Source: Caprella mutica
Lineage: Eukaryota > Arthropoda > Malacostraca > Amphipoda > Caprellidae
DNA length: 64,000 nucleotides
Direction: 5' to 3'
Assembly: GCA_947561585.1 (NCBI GenBank)
Contig: CANNZV010003184.1
Span: forward strand, 1-64,000
The notes beneath the pieces were generated by a model. The model was not told the origin of the DNA and did no database searches. It saw only the letters and a list, made by a program, of their open reading frames with translations. Shown here one piece after another: positions 34,683 to 46,623 of this stretch. Position numbers and translations under genes: made by a program. The stretch's first letter is position 1; every line of letters starts with the position of its first letter.

Positions 34683-35475
34683 ATTTGGTTCATTTCGGTA
34701 TTTAGTCACTTCATTTTGTTCATTTCGGGGTTTATAATCTTCATTTCGGTATTTAGTCACTTCATTTTAGGGTTTATAAGTTTCATTTCGGTAGTTAGTC
34801 ACTTCATTTCGTTTATTTTGGGTTTTATAATCTTCATTTCGGTATTTAGTCACTTCATTTCGTTCATTTCGGGGTTTATAATCTCCATTTCGTTCATTTA
34901 GGGGTTTGTAATCTTCATTTCGGTATTTAGTCACTTCATTTCGGGGTTTATAATCTTCATTTCAGTAGTTAGTCACTTCTTTTCATTCATTTCGGTATTT
35001 AAACACTTCATTTCGGGGTTTATAATCTTCATTTCGGCCAAGTAAAATAGTATGTCTCATAAACTCACCATTTGTCTCTTCAGCTCTCTCCGAAATTCAA
35101 CAAATTCTCTCCAAAATGATCAAATTTTCATAAATTCTCTCCAAAATAACATTGTAGCATAGGAGAAAAATAGATAAAACTCGCCATTTGCATTTGAAGG
35201 GCAGGGCTCAAAATAACTGTCACAAACTCGCCATTAAAATGGCAAGTTTGGACATGCTTTATTACTTGGCATTTCGGTATTTAGTCACTTCATTTCGTTC
35301 ATTTCGGGGTTTGTAATCTTCATTTCGGTATTTAGTCACTTCACTTCGTTCATTTCGGTATTTATAATCTACATTTCGATCATTTCGGCATTTATAATAC
35401 CAGTCTGCAGAAATTTCATATTCATTTCGCGAAATACCTTCATTTCGCGAAATACCTTCATTTCGCGATTTAGTC
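34683..35475 (+). repeat. ~50-bp tandem repeat (CATTTCGG units), split by a MITE
   Basis: Units of CACTTCATTTCGTTCATTTCGG then GGTTTATAATCTTCATTTCGGTATTTAGT repeat from 34683 to 35037 and resume from 35270 to 35475. The split is the type A MITE at 35038-35269. Confidence 0.85.
35038..35269 (-). mobile_element. MITE type A, TSD CATTTCGG
   Basis: CCAAGTAA to TTACTTGG, 232 bp, flanked by CATTTCGG at 35030-35037 and 35270-35277. The array unit itself contains CATTTCGG, so the duplication is expected partly from the repeat, but the empty array phase supports a real insertion. Confidence 0.88.
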
Positions 35476-35499
35476 ATACCGGTTGCCAGATGGCAGATG

Positions 35500-35920
35500 C
35501 CAGTCTGAAAAGAAGGTCTCCCGTCTCCTCAGATGGTCAGAACTCAGACCCAGGATTTTTTACAGAAATTGGGATTTGGGCGCAGCAAATAACATGGGAA
35601 CATAGGAATTAAATAGGACTTGGGCGCAGGATTAATCCACAAACCAGTCTGTATTTGGTGCACAAAATGATCAAAATCCCACTGACTTTTTCAAAAAGTT
35701 GAAAAAATCCACCATAAATTTCCAGTAATTTGGCTGATCCACCAACATTTTCCCAATTTATTCACCAAAAATTAATGGTAACATAGGAATAAATAGCTAA
35801 AAATCCACCGACTTTGCAAGAATATTATTTTTTAAGGGAGAAAAATTCCACCGACATGTCGATGGAATTTACCACGAAATACAGACTGGTCCACAAATCC
35901 TGCTGTACTTTTCAAACTGT
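35500..35920 (+). mobile_element. MITE type D split by a type C MITE
   Basis: Type D starts CCAGTCTGAAAAGAAGG at 35500 and ends TTTCAAACTGT at 35920. Flanks GGCAGATG (35492-35499) and GCCAGATG (35921-35928) match at 7 of 8 bases. Its intact relative is at 36661-36807. Confidence 0.85.
35644..35889 (+). mobile_element. MITE type C nested in type D, TSD TCCACAAA
   Basis: CCAGTCTGTATTTGG to GAAATACAGACTGG, with TCCACAAA at 35636-35643 and 35890-35897. The uninterrupted type D copy at 36661 has a single TCCACAAA at this point, so the 8-bp duplication is confirmed by an empty-site paralogue. Confidence 0.96.
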
Positions 35921-36282
35921 GCCAGATGAAATAAATATACCTAATCCTTTAAATTTTACCCAAAAAATCCTTGGAATTGCAAAATTTTCCTTGGAATTGC
36001 AAAATTTTCCTTGGAATTTTTTATTTTGTGTATTATCAAGATATAAATCAAAGTTATTATAGGTATTCACAAAAAAGCCTTATTAAATTATAAATAATAA
36101 TATTTACGACATATATCAACAAATTATTAAAATAAGGACAAATTCTTTGAAGCGAGACTCTTTAGCGTTACTTGTTGGTACAAGAATGAACAGAACTGAG
36201 TCAACTGACTAAATATTTAGGTGAATGGTATGTATTTATTTGTGAAATATGTCAGAATTGTGTACACAACTATGATATATAA

Positions 36283-36487
36283 CCAGTCTGCAGAATGTGT
36301 CTTCTCCCGCAGAGATTTTAATTTGAGTGACAGTTACTCTAGGAATTAATTCAAAATCTCCCGGAGCTAAATTAATGGTAACATAGGAATTAATTCAAGA
36401 TCTCCCGCAGAGATCTCAAATTTCTAAAATTCTATCAAAAACTCCCGTAGAGAGTCTTGGAAAAATGTTCCGTAATCTGCAGACTGG
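36283..36487 (+). mobile_element. MITE type K, TSD ATATATAA
   Basis: CCAGTCTGCAGAATGTG to TCTGCAGACTGG with ATATATAA at 36275-36282 and 36488-36495. Interior shares CTCCCGCAGAGAT and GGTAACATAGGAATTAATTC with type L. Confidence 0.92.
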
Positions 36488-36660
36488 ATATATAATGATT
36501 TTAATACAAATATATAATGACAGGACCTTAGACCTATATTAGGAATTTTATATACAAAATATTTGTATTTCAAGTACTTTCTACAAAATCCTTGGAATAT
36601 TATGTGAATTAGCTTAAAATCCTTAAAACCTTTAAGGGCATGTAAAATCCTTAGAATTTC

Positions 36661-36807
36661 CCAGTCTGAAAAGAATGACTCCTCAGACCCAGGATTTTTT
36701 TTACAGAAATTTGGATTTGGGCACAGCAAATAACATGGGAACATAGGAATTAAATAGACCTTGGGCGCAGGATTAATCCACAAATCCTGCTCTACTTTTC
36801 AGACTGG
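36661..36807 (+). mobile_element. MITE type D intact, TSD AGAATTTC
   Basis: 147 bp from CCAGTCTGAAAAGAATG to TTTTCAGACTGG, with AGAATTTC at 36653-36660 and 36808-36815. Confidence 0.95.
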
Positions 36808-37455
36808 AGAATTTCAAGGAATTCCTTGGAATATCAATATAGCAACGCTGTTTCCAATACGGAGTAACATACGGGAAGGAAATGCGAACACCAGGTGAGA
36901 CTCACAGGAGGTTTCTCCTGTGGGTCACGTTTTTTAAAATATATCTATCTTTAATAGGATTTTTGGTAATTTGACATCAACAATAGGTTAAAAAAGCTAT
37001 TTTAAGACGTTTTTCAGGAATACCATTTGTTGTGAAAACTCTTCGTTTTCGAGATATAGCACAATTAATTTTCCGATAGATCAGGTTATGACCATTTTGT
37101 TTGGGGGTTTGGAAAGGTACATCTGCCGTTTATTCTCACGCGCCGTTCGCACTTTGTCCCCTTCTTCTTCATCAAAGGTGGATATTACCACCTAAAGATC
37201 AGTGGTTCTCCGAAAGGTGAACCGTTTGACCTGAAAACTTCTAAACTAAAAATTACAAAAGGAACAGGAAGTATTAATAAATAAATTTGTTGTGATGATA
37301 AACATCACTGATGGGAATGCATGAAGTTAGGAGTAACTCTGTAGTCTGTTAGAATTTATGTTTTCCAGTCTTGAGTCTGGCACTAGAAATACAGTATTAG
37401 AAAAAGTAACAATACATTAAAATATGATGTATGTAACATTGAGAGCACTTTTTAA

Positions 37456-37730
37456 CCAGTCTGCAGAATATGGAACATTTTTCCAAGACTCTCTAGTCTC
37501 TGCGGGAGTTTTTGATTGAATTTATAGAAATTGGAGATCTCTGCGGGAAATCTTGAATTAATTCTTATGTTACCATTAATTTAGCTGCGGGAGATTTTGA
37601 ATTAATTCCTATGTTACCATTAATTTAGCTGCGGGAGGTTCTGAATCTACTGCTGAGAGTCAGAGAGTAACTCTCTCTCAAGACTCAAAATAAAATCTCT
37701 GCGGGAGAAGAGACACATTCTGCAGACTGG
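37456..37730 (-). mobile_element. MITE type L, TSD CTTTTTAA
   Basis: CCAGTCTGCAGAATATGG to TTCTGCAGACTGG with CTTTTTAA at 37448-37455 and 37731-37738. Contains three CTGCGGGAG words, related to type K in reverse. Confidence 0.92.
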
Positions 37731-38035
37731 CTTTTTAATATAATTCTGCTATTTATCACCTTCAACTGGAAAGTAATGTCATATTCATAATTTATACATA
37801 GGAACATATGTAGTTAGAGAATAATATGATGAAATTTTCCAATTAAGTTTTAAAAAATATATAAAAAATAGGGGAATATATTAAACATTAAAATTTAGAA
37901 CTATTGCAAATACAACAGGTTTTTCATTCTGGTAAACATGGGAGTTCTCTTCAGTACACTGTCTCATCGGACTCATCCAGATGGATGGGGACAGGACTCA
38001 CAGGAGCAGGACCTACTGGGATACAAAGGAACAGG

Positions 38036-38214
38036 NNNNNNNNNNNNNNNNNNNNNNNNNNNNNNNNNNNNNNNNNNNNNNNNNNNNNNNNNNNNNNNNN
38101 NNNNNNNNNNNNNNNNNNNNNNNNNNNNNNNNNNNNNNNNNNNNNNNNNNNNNNNNNNNNNNNNNNNNNNNNNNNNNNNNNNNNNNNNNNNNNNNNNNNN
38201 NNNNNNNNNNNNNN
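38036..38214. other. Assembly gap (179 N) between repeat copies
   Basis: AGGACCTACTGGGA occurs directly on both sides of the gap (about 38009 and 38240), so the gap probably hides a collapsed tandem repeat. Confidence 0.95.
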
Positions 38215-38478
38215 CTTAGCAAGATGCCTGGAGACAGAAAAAGGACCTACTGGGAGGCAAAAAAAAAAGATATTAGTTAATGGTACATGTTATACAGAAG
38301 TTAAAAGCACTTTGTCCCCGTATACTTATGCCAATATGCTGGTAGCAGATACACACGTTAGAAATACCTAATGTATGGAAATTTTCACACTTACGTCATG
38401 GTACAGAGACATTTAGAAACACAGAACATTGAATTTGAAGAAGCTCAGATCGAACGTGTACACAGTCGTAAAAATTCA

Positions 38479-38515
38479 ACCAATCACGACCATTGATCGC
38501 TGACGTCACTATAAA
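38479..38515 (+). promoter_or_regulatory. CCAAT - CRE - TATA cluster
   Basis: CCAAT at 38480-38484, TGACGTCA at 38501-38508 and TATAAA at 38510-38515, in the order and spacing of a strong core promoter. Downstream is a 73-codon open frame (38715-38936) with no recognised similarity. Similar clusters occur at 47566-47672. Functional role is inferred. Confidence 0.45.
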
Positions 38516-38519
38516 CGCT

Positions 38520-39984
38520 CTCTTGAAAACAGTTTGAACGTGCATTCTACATCAGCTCATTATCTTTGCTGGGAGCCATATCTTCCTACCAAATTATGTA
38601 CACGATTATCTATATTCTATAGCCCAGCTACTAAGCAATAATAAACTAATCTTCTTTGCAACAAACACAAACTGACACCATTTCGGTTGTAATACGCATT
38701 CAAATTTCAAAATAATGGACTCAAACAGAATTGGTGAAACGAAGCCTCTTCACTTCTTCTTCCTCTACACTTCTTCTATTCAATGTTCTGTGTTTAGACA
38801 TCTTTCCAACGTATCACAGTTTAAAGAATTAAGAAGTGGAAGTATAATAACTCCATACTATATAGCCATCTTGTTTTCTGATGCTGATGTCATTCAACAA
38901 AATTTGTACTCAGCCAATAAAAGATTAGTCTGGTAGTGACGAAGAAATTAATTAACGTTATTATATTAATATACCGTACCATTTATTTTATACATTAAAA
39001 TGAAGACATGTATTAATTATTGATCAAAATATCAAATAAACAGGTTTTACTTATCGCAAACATATGTTGAATAATGAATAATAATGAAACTGCAGTTGAT
39101 GATTTTTTTCATTTAAAATCAGTCAAATTTCACTAGATTCGCATATCCTAGAATTGAAAGGTGGAACACATAATTTATATAAAAAATCTGTCTAGAAAAT
39201 CACATACAGACTCACTCAAATGCATGTACCTAATATAAGGTGCAACAAAACATTAACCAAATCAACGACCCCTCCTTTTCATATAACGTACTCATCAGTA
39301 TAGGTACTCTTTTTTATCGGTGCCAGGAAATTTCGGTCTCGAAAATTTTGGTTCCAGAACTATAAATGACCTCTTGACATAAATGACTGTTATATAGTTT
39401 TCTGTGTCCGCTAGTTTGTTGTACTGCACACTTCATGATTGTTCAATAACATGTCAGGGGGGTTCGGGAGGGGCAGCAAGCCCTCTGATACATCTAATTC
39501 ATAAGTTGTATTTATTCCTGAGACCGAATATTCCAAGACCGAAATTTCCGATACCGAATTTTCCGCTCAAATCTTATGTTAAAATTACTAATGTTAGGTA
39601 TCACTTTACAACGGTTAATGATGTTATCCGCTTTTACATTTAAGTACTCATAATATCAAATTTTTCTATTATCGTTCTTTAATGACACCATTATAAAGTG
39701 AGACTGAGTTTTCCGATATCGAATTTTATTTGACCGAATTTTCCAAAACCGAAATTTCCTAGAACCGCTTTATCTGGTTTAGATTCGGAAAACTATCACA
39801 TTTAGTTGTTTTACTTCCATTTGACCGTTTCAAGATATGCACCTACTGTCAGTTCCCTTAGGTGGTACTTAACTGGGTGAAACTCAGCTTATCAATTATG
39901 ACGTCACAGAAACATGTACCATGCATTAGGGGGTTTGTGTTTTCTCGTTCTTTTAACTAAAGACGCTTACAGATATACCTACTA
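38520..39984. other. No gene seen
   Basis: AT-rich DNA. At 39525-39565 and 39710-39765 the words ACCGAATTTTCC and AAGACCGAAATTTCC repeat. Short open frames have no support. Confidence 0.4.
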
Positions 39985-40231
39985 CAGTGAAACTCCTCAG
40001 TTATAAACTATAGGTTCCTTCATAACTCAGAGCCACTTCATATCTCGGGTGCTCTAGATAGTTTTTTAAGATTAAAATCTTGGATAAACTCATGTTTATT
40101 GATGGAAAACTATGACGAAATTCTTGACGTATATCAATTTCTATAATTAAAACAAGCACATTTCATAATTCAGGTCATTCATTACTCGAGTGCTTCTTAA
40201 CTAAGAACTTCATAACTAAGGAGCTTTAGTG
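39985..40231. mobile_element. 247-bp pogo/Tigger-like MITE
   Basis: TA then CAGTGAAACTCCTCAGTTAT on the left, and ATAACTAAGGAGCTTTAGTG then TA on the right. Ends resemble the CAGTNGAACTCC type of pogo-like elements; a related copy is at 61267. Confidence 0.7.
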
Positions 40232-40666
40232 TATGTAATATGAGTGCCTATTAATTATTTTGAGTATCACCATGCTCTACTTGATGCTAATTTTACTATT
40301 CTTATACATGAAAGAAGAAACTTCATATTATAGGTTCTCATAGATATAGTTACTAGACAGAGATATGAAGAGTTTTCAGGAATATGCAACGGTATATATA
40401 TTTTAATCAAAAACAAAGAATATTTTTAGCTATTCATGAAATAAAATAGTGTCCAATAAAATATCTTTATACTATAAGCGTATAGTTTAATTATTAATTT
40501 TAATCTGTAATAGGATACACTTACTTTCTTCATCTAAATAATGATCAGTATATAAAATTGATTAATTCTCAGTAAGTGTTACAAGAAGAACATATATATC
40601 TGAGTGCAATATTCATATTTATAATTGTCACTTTTACTATGCTATTTTTTGATGGCATATATAGTA

Positions 40667-43480
40667 CAGGCGTCCCCCGTTCTTATTACAAAATCGCGAT
40701 TCATACTTACAACAAAACGGTAATAAGTGAGAGTCATATCCTGAAGTTACATTTTTATAATTCTTATCCCTATAATATTCTGTTTTCTACGAACAAGGGA
40801 TCAAAGAAAATATTATATAACTGACTATAGTAATATTTTAATTTGGAGTGACGTGGCTATATATTAGGACTGTATAAATTGTGTACAATTAATGTACTTA
40901 CGTTAAATAGTTTTAAAGTTAGATTGTTCAACTGCAGAAACAATTCTTAATATTGCACAATTATAGATTGTGCTGCTTGTTATATAAAGTAGGATATTGA
41001 ATAAGTCAGAAATTTTATGAGTTTTTTATTTTTCAATTCAATTTTACGTATGTGTTTTTATCTAAACTGTAAGCATTCTGTTCAATTTTGAAAACAAAAA
41101 AATACAATTTTTAAAATAATCAATTTTATCGTAAAATTTTACTCATAGAATCAACTTTGGAAATCTTTATATATGCCGTACAATGTTTCATAATTACCAT
41201 TTTCGTTAATAACCTTTAACGAAACCATTAATAAAACCATAATCATTCTCGTTAATAACCTTTAACGAAACCATTAATAAAACCATAATCATTTTCGTTA
41301 ATAACCTTTAACGAAACCATTAATAAAACCATAATCATTCTCGTTAATAACCTTTAACGAAACCATTAATAAAACCATAATCATTCTCGTTAATAACCTT
41401 TAACGAAACCATTAATAAAACCATAATCATTTTCGTTAATAACCTTTAACGAAACCATTAATAAAACCATAATCATTCTCGTTAATAACCTTTAACGAAA
41501 CCATTAATAAAACCATAATCATTCTCGTTAACAACCTTTAACGAAACCATTAATAAAACCATAATCATTCTCGTTAATAACCTTTAACGAAACCATTAAT
41601 AAAACCATAATCATTCTCGTTAATAACCTTTAACGAAACCATTAATAAAACCATAATCATTCTCGTTAATAACCTTTAACGAAACCATTAATAAAACCAT
41701 AATCATTCTCGTTAATAACCTTTAACGAAACCATTAATAAAACCATAATCATTTTCGTTAATAACCTTTAACGAAACCATTAATAAAACCATAATCATTC
41801 TCGTTAATAACCTTTAACGAAACCATTAATAAAACCATAATCATTCTCGTTAACAACCTTTAACGAAACCATTAATAAAACCATAATCATTCTCGTTAAT
41901 AACCTTTAACGAAACCATTAATAAAACCATAATCATTCTCGTTAATAACCTTTAACGAAACCATTAATAAAACCATAATCATTTTCGTTAATAACCTTTA
42001 ACGAAACCATTAATAAAACCATAATCATTCTCGTTAATAACCTTTAACGAAACCATTAATAAAACCATAATCATTCTCGTTAACAACCTTTAACGAAACC
42101 ATTAATAAAACCATAATCATTCTCGTTAATAACCTTTAACGAAACCATTAATAAAACCATAATCATTCTCGTTAATAACCTTTAACGAAACCATTAATAA
42201 AACCATAATCATTTTCGTTAATAACCTTTAACGAAACCATTAATAAAACCATAATCATTCTCGTTAATAACCTTTAACGAAACCATTAATAAAACCATAA
42301 TCATTCTCGTTAACAACCTTTAACGAAACCATTAATAAAACCATAATCATTCTCGTTAACAACCTTTAACGAAACCATTAATAAAACCATAATCATTTTC
42401 GTTAATAACCTTTAACGAAACCATTAATAAAACCATAATCATTCTCGTTAATAACCTTTAACGAAACCATTAATAAAACCATAATCATTCTCGTTAACAA
42501 CCTTTAACGAAACCATTAATAAAACCATAATCATTCTCGTTAATAACCTTTAACGAAACCATTAATAAAACCATAATCATTCTCGTTAATAACCTTTAAC
42601 GAAACCATTAATAAAACCATAATCATTTTCGTTAACGTATTAACGATAAATATATTTTTTAAATCCTATATTAATTTTCTGTGATTAGAGCTTTTTTCAA
42701 ATTTTTAAAGTTTCCACATGATTCCTAATCCATACTATGAAACATGGCATGATTAGATTCATATGAACACGTGGAAAATGGATGATAGTGATGAGAGGTG
42801 GCAAAAAAATTGGGTTGGCTATAATGGATCCAAATTATTTTAGTTAATGCCAAATATATAATTAAATATATAAATACCATATTATATAAGGGTATAATCT
42901 GGAGGAGATACGAACTTTATAAATAACTAGTCAGCTTTTTATAGTCGTTCGGTCACTGGTTACTTTACCCTACAATATACATTTATTTGTATTCAAAGTA
43001 TTAACCAATTTTTTAGGGTTCAACAATTCCGTTAATAAGTAAGAAAAATCTATACAGTTCACCTCATACCGAACATTATTGCGTACAAACGAATGTGCAA
43101 TAATGGTAGGAACAGCTCTGCCAAAGTGATCTCCAATATATATTGATGAATTGAAGATAGAATTTGAAATAAAAAACTTAAACTCTACTCTAAATTACTA
43201 ATTATATACACCTATAGTATGTATCTGTAGTATTATTTATTTGAATTTCCTTTCTTGTAAATATATTATTTAACATACTTTTTCTTAATCAATCTCACCT
43301 GCATGATCATTTAGTTTGTAACAGTTAGGGCGAAAACAGCTAAATTGAAAACTAATAATAATAAATTACCAAAGTTACTCCTGAAATATTTTCTATACCA
43401 AGTAATGTAAGTACAAGACATGGCCCACACCTATTTGACTTATTGTAAGTCTGAGACGTAATAAGAGCAGGGGACGCCTG
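40667..43480. mobile_element. 2.8-kb TIR element with TA duplication carrying a satellite
   Basis: Left end TA|CAGGCGTCCCCCGTTCTTAT and right end whose reverse complement reads CAGGCGTCCCCTGCTCTTAT, a ~23-bp terminal inverted repeat with two mismatches. TA at 40665-40666 and 43481-43482. The ends resemble pogo/Tigger elements (CAGGC...CCC). No transposase frame is seen; the centre is a 46-bp satellite (41198-42623), otherwise AT-rich sequence. A related left end is at 408. Confidence 0.82.
41198..42623 (+). repeat. 46-bp satellite, 31 exact-length units, higher-order structure
   Basis: Thirty-one contiguous units of exactly 46 bp. Each contains CGTTAATAACCTTTAACG, an inverted CGTTAA/TTAACG pair, then AAACCATTAATAAAACCATA. 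Units differ mainly at two sites: CATTTTCG (T) or CATTCTCG (C), and GTTAATAACC or GTTAACAACC (N). From unit 13 on they recur in order T-C-N-C-C (230 bp), with one four-unit variant T-C-N-N. Confidence 0.97.
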
Positions 43481-44940
43481 TATTATATACCTCAATGCAT
43501 ACCTATATATTCTTATTCTACTGTGTTTCAAAATGCTCTGATCTTATTGAACATATCTAATAAATATTTGTAATAGATTTCAGTAGAAAGGAATATTATA
43601 TTATAATATACCATGGCCGGAAAATTCCACCAAGGAAATTTCCTCGGCGGAAAATTCCACCAAGAAGATTCCACCATAAAGTTGAAGCGGATCTATGTGT
43701 TACAAACCTATATAACTATAAGTAATAAAAATGATTAAATCTGCTTTTTTATTGTCTTTCGCAATGCATGTAAATACTATTTGCATTATGAATTAATTTT
43801 CACTTATAAGTCTTTCTCTTGCAATTGAAAATGACTTACTACACCATTTTAGCTTCAAATTAAAAAAAATCAATCTCAAATTAAAACTATAGTCAAATTC
43901 AAATTAAAGGAAGTGAATTTCGAATTAAAATTACTAAAGTTCAAATTTAAAAAAGTCAACTTTAAATTGAAACAGTTCTATTTCAAATAAAAACATGTCA
44001 ACTTCAAATTAAAAGAGTTACATTTCAAATTAAAATATCGTATTTTTTCACTAGTAAACTCTCAATTCTGAAGTAAATAAGGTTAATTCACAAATTTCTA
44101 CATATATTGAATAATGGGAAGAATAAGTTATATTTCATCTTGTATTTATTCGTTCAATTCATAACAATTGCAAATATATGTTTAGCCAAAAGTTCGTGTA
44201 TAATTGTTATATTCATAATATAACAAAGATTTATCAGATGGTTGAATTGATAAACTTTCAAACAATTTCTCAACTCCACTCATAACTTTCAAACATTTTA
44301 TCAACTCCACTCATAACTTTCAAATAATTTCTCTATTCCACTCATAACTTTTAAACATTTTCTCCATTCCACTCATAAATTTTAAACATTTTCTCCATTT
44401 CACTCATAAATTTCAAACATTTTCTCCATTTCACTCATAACTTTCAAACATTTTCTCCATTCCACTCATAACTTTCAAATAATTTCTCCATGCCATTCGT
44501 ATTCAGTTCATATTTTTTCCGTATTTGGTTCAGGTTCCACGTTGTCGATTTCTAACTTTCTTCCTCCCTTTGAGGATAAATTGCAAGAATTTAACGATAG
44601 GCTATTTACAGTTTCAAGGAAAATGGCATCGCATGGAATATAAAGCTACAGATCGAGTTTGAATGTCCACTGCAGGATCTAATTCTATTCGAAAAGGTAA
44701 CGTGGTGTCGTTATATCGTTGTAAAGATTTATAATAGAAAATCAAATAAAAGTTAGTTTACTGAAATAAATCTACATATACAAGAAACTTGAAGATTTCG
44801 TTAATTTTTTATTCTTTTTCAAAGACATATTTGAAGTAGGTATTTGAATATTGGATACAATTCATAAATCGCAACGAAATCTGTAATTGGAAGTACAATT
44901 TTATTGCAAATCGTAGTGTTTTCAAACTAATATGCATTTT
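43481..44940. repeat. Flank with small repeats and possible 5' leader
   Basis: 43615-43680 has two GGAAAATTCCACCAAG words; 43850-44040 repeats TTCAAATTAAAA-like words; 44256-44490 is a 31-bp tandem repeat (ACTTTCAAACATTTTCTCCA ...) of about 7.5 units. GAAAAGGTAACG at 44691-44702 could be a leader-exon donor for the gene starting at 44971. Confidence 0.6.
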
Positions 44941-44970
44941 CTTTTTCTTTAGATTCTACCTTTAGAAGAT

Positions 44971-46623
44971 ATGAGAAAAGCCTACCTAGTGCTAGGCTGC
45001 ATAGCCTTGGTGCTAATTACCAAACCTTATGAAACTGGTGAGTACTTATAAAATATTGCCTTTCATGTTTTAGTCAATATATTTTATCTTACCTACTTTA
45101 ATTCAATATAAATAAGAATTTAAAATATTGAAATACAGTAATCCAAGTTTACGAACTGATCAGTGAATGAATAATTATAGATTTACATAATTCAGAAGTT
45201 GGAAATAAATCAAATAATTAACAACGATTTAATGCATAATCCAATTTACAGCAATTCAAAACCCAATGGAAGTTTCATACATATTCGGGATAGTACCTGT
45301 TATTTGTTTATCATCTTAGGTACAATAATAGAAATGAGTCTCCGCATGATGCTAATTTATCAAATCACGGTTTTTTAATGTTCCATTATTTTCATCGTGT
45401 ACCCAGACCAATTTTAAAAGATCTACAGTAAATTTTAGTAGAGTAAATGTACATTTTCTTTTTGGAAATATAAAATTAGTAAACTTTTAAAGAATCAGTT
45501 CGGATACACATTTCCTTGGTTGTACAATAATTCCCGACAGGACGAAATATCTAGAGCTTACCTTTTAATTTTCAGAGGCCAGAGACAAGTCTGATGCTAG
45601 GATCATAGCTGCAGTGTCAACATGGACGCAATTGAGTTTCGTGATGTTCACCACCTCTCCATTTAAGACCTGCCATCTTACAGGCCAAACATCTGCCTGC
45701 AGGAGAAGGAAACTGAAAAAATTCAGACCTAAGTGAGTAAAAATGTTGAGCAATAATTACTTAGTAGGGGTTTAACGTCTGCTTCGGAACCAAAGGCCAT
45801 ATCGCTGACGTCAAAAGGAAATTGTATAGAAGGGGCTCGAACAATCAGTCATAAGGAAAGTTGCTCTTTGAACAAAGTGACCTACAACCGTCGGTGAAAT
45901 TGTTTTATATTAAAAGAATAAATATGAGAACAAGAAATGAAGAAGGTAATATTAGTAACCAAATGCATTGACTAAATAAGTTTTCATTATTCAAAAAAAT
46001 TAAAGTAATTAAAATTTAAACAGCCTGTCAGCATTTATTTTGTTATCCACTTTTTAAAGTGCACGAACTTGGAACTAATACACAAATTATTACATAGACA
46101 AAAAAGACTCGGTTTTAATCGTGTTTTCGAAAGTCTGAATAATTTAAATTTCACTAAAAAAGTATTTTGCTGTTTATTAGCATTGTTTACAAAATAGTTG
46201 CTAAATGAATGTTTATTCAATCTATTCAAAGATTTTTATACTAATAATTAAATGGTAAATAGGGTGAAGTAACAATCTAACACTAGTGAGAAAAAGGTCT
46301 AAGTGGTAGATAGGTGTATTACACGACATGACTAAGAAATATTCTAATAAGACTTTCCGTTCCCCCACAGTCTCCCCAACGCCAACAACTCTGCTGACGA
46401 AGTTATGTCCTCTCTCACCGACACCAATAAGATGAGTGGTGACAAGCCCTCTACCGGTGTCGACACCAACGACGCCGACAGGAAAGGCAAACTGGCGGTA
46501 ACAATCTGGAGCTCCGTAACCTCTACCTACACCATGACAGTGACGGTGGTCGACACGGCAACCACTTACTCCCTCAGCTTCGCCTGCTCTGTCGTGGGAG
46601 CCAACATGCCCGCTGCTTGTTAA
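44971..46623 (+). CDS. Small secreted protein with CRRR basic site, paralogue 1
   Basis: Three exons: 44971-45037, 45576-45732, 46371-46623 (TAA), 158 residues, intron phases 1 and 2. It starts MRKAYLVLGCIALVLI, a clear signal peptide. Exon 2 encodes IIAAVSTWTQLSFVMFTT, then a Cys pair with eight residues between, the second running into CRRRKLKKF, a likely proprotein-convertase site. Exon 3 has a hydrophilic spacer, then AVTIWSSVTSTYTMTVTV and a second Cys pair ten residues apart, ending AAC-stop. The gene at 48873-50200 shares every one of these landmarks. It reminds me of Thr-rich, basic-cleavage secreted proteins of arthropods, but I cannot name the family; function unknown. A retroposon fragment sits in intron 2. 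Likely poly(A) signal ATTAAA at 47141. Confidence 0.87.
45763..45905 (-). mobile_element. Retroposon fragment in intron 2 of the secreted-protein gene
   Basis: TAGTAGGGGTTTAACGTCTG, then CTTCGGAACCAAAGGCCATA, then CGCTGACGTCAAAAGG: the reverse complement of the 3' end of the family at 14779. It begins about 30 bp after the exon 2 donor. Confidence 0.8.

Noticed and set aside
38715..38936. 73-codon open frame downstream of the CCAAT-CRE-TATA cluster
   Set aside because: It starts about 200 bases after the TATA box and could be real, but there is no similarity, domain or splice support; noted only with the promoter-like site.
41198..42623. CRISPR-like array
   Set aside because: Adjacent identical 46-bp units with no variable spacers, in an animal genome; it is a satellite.
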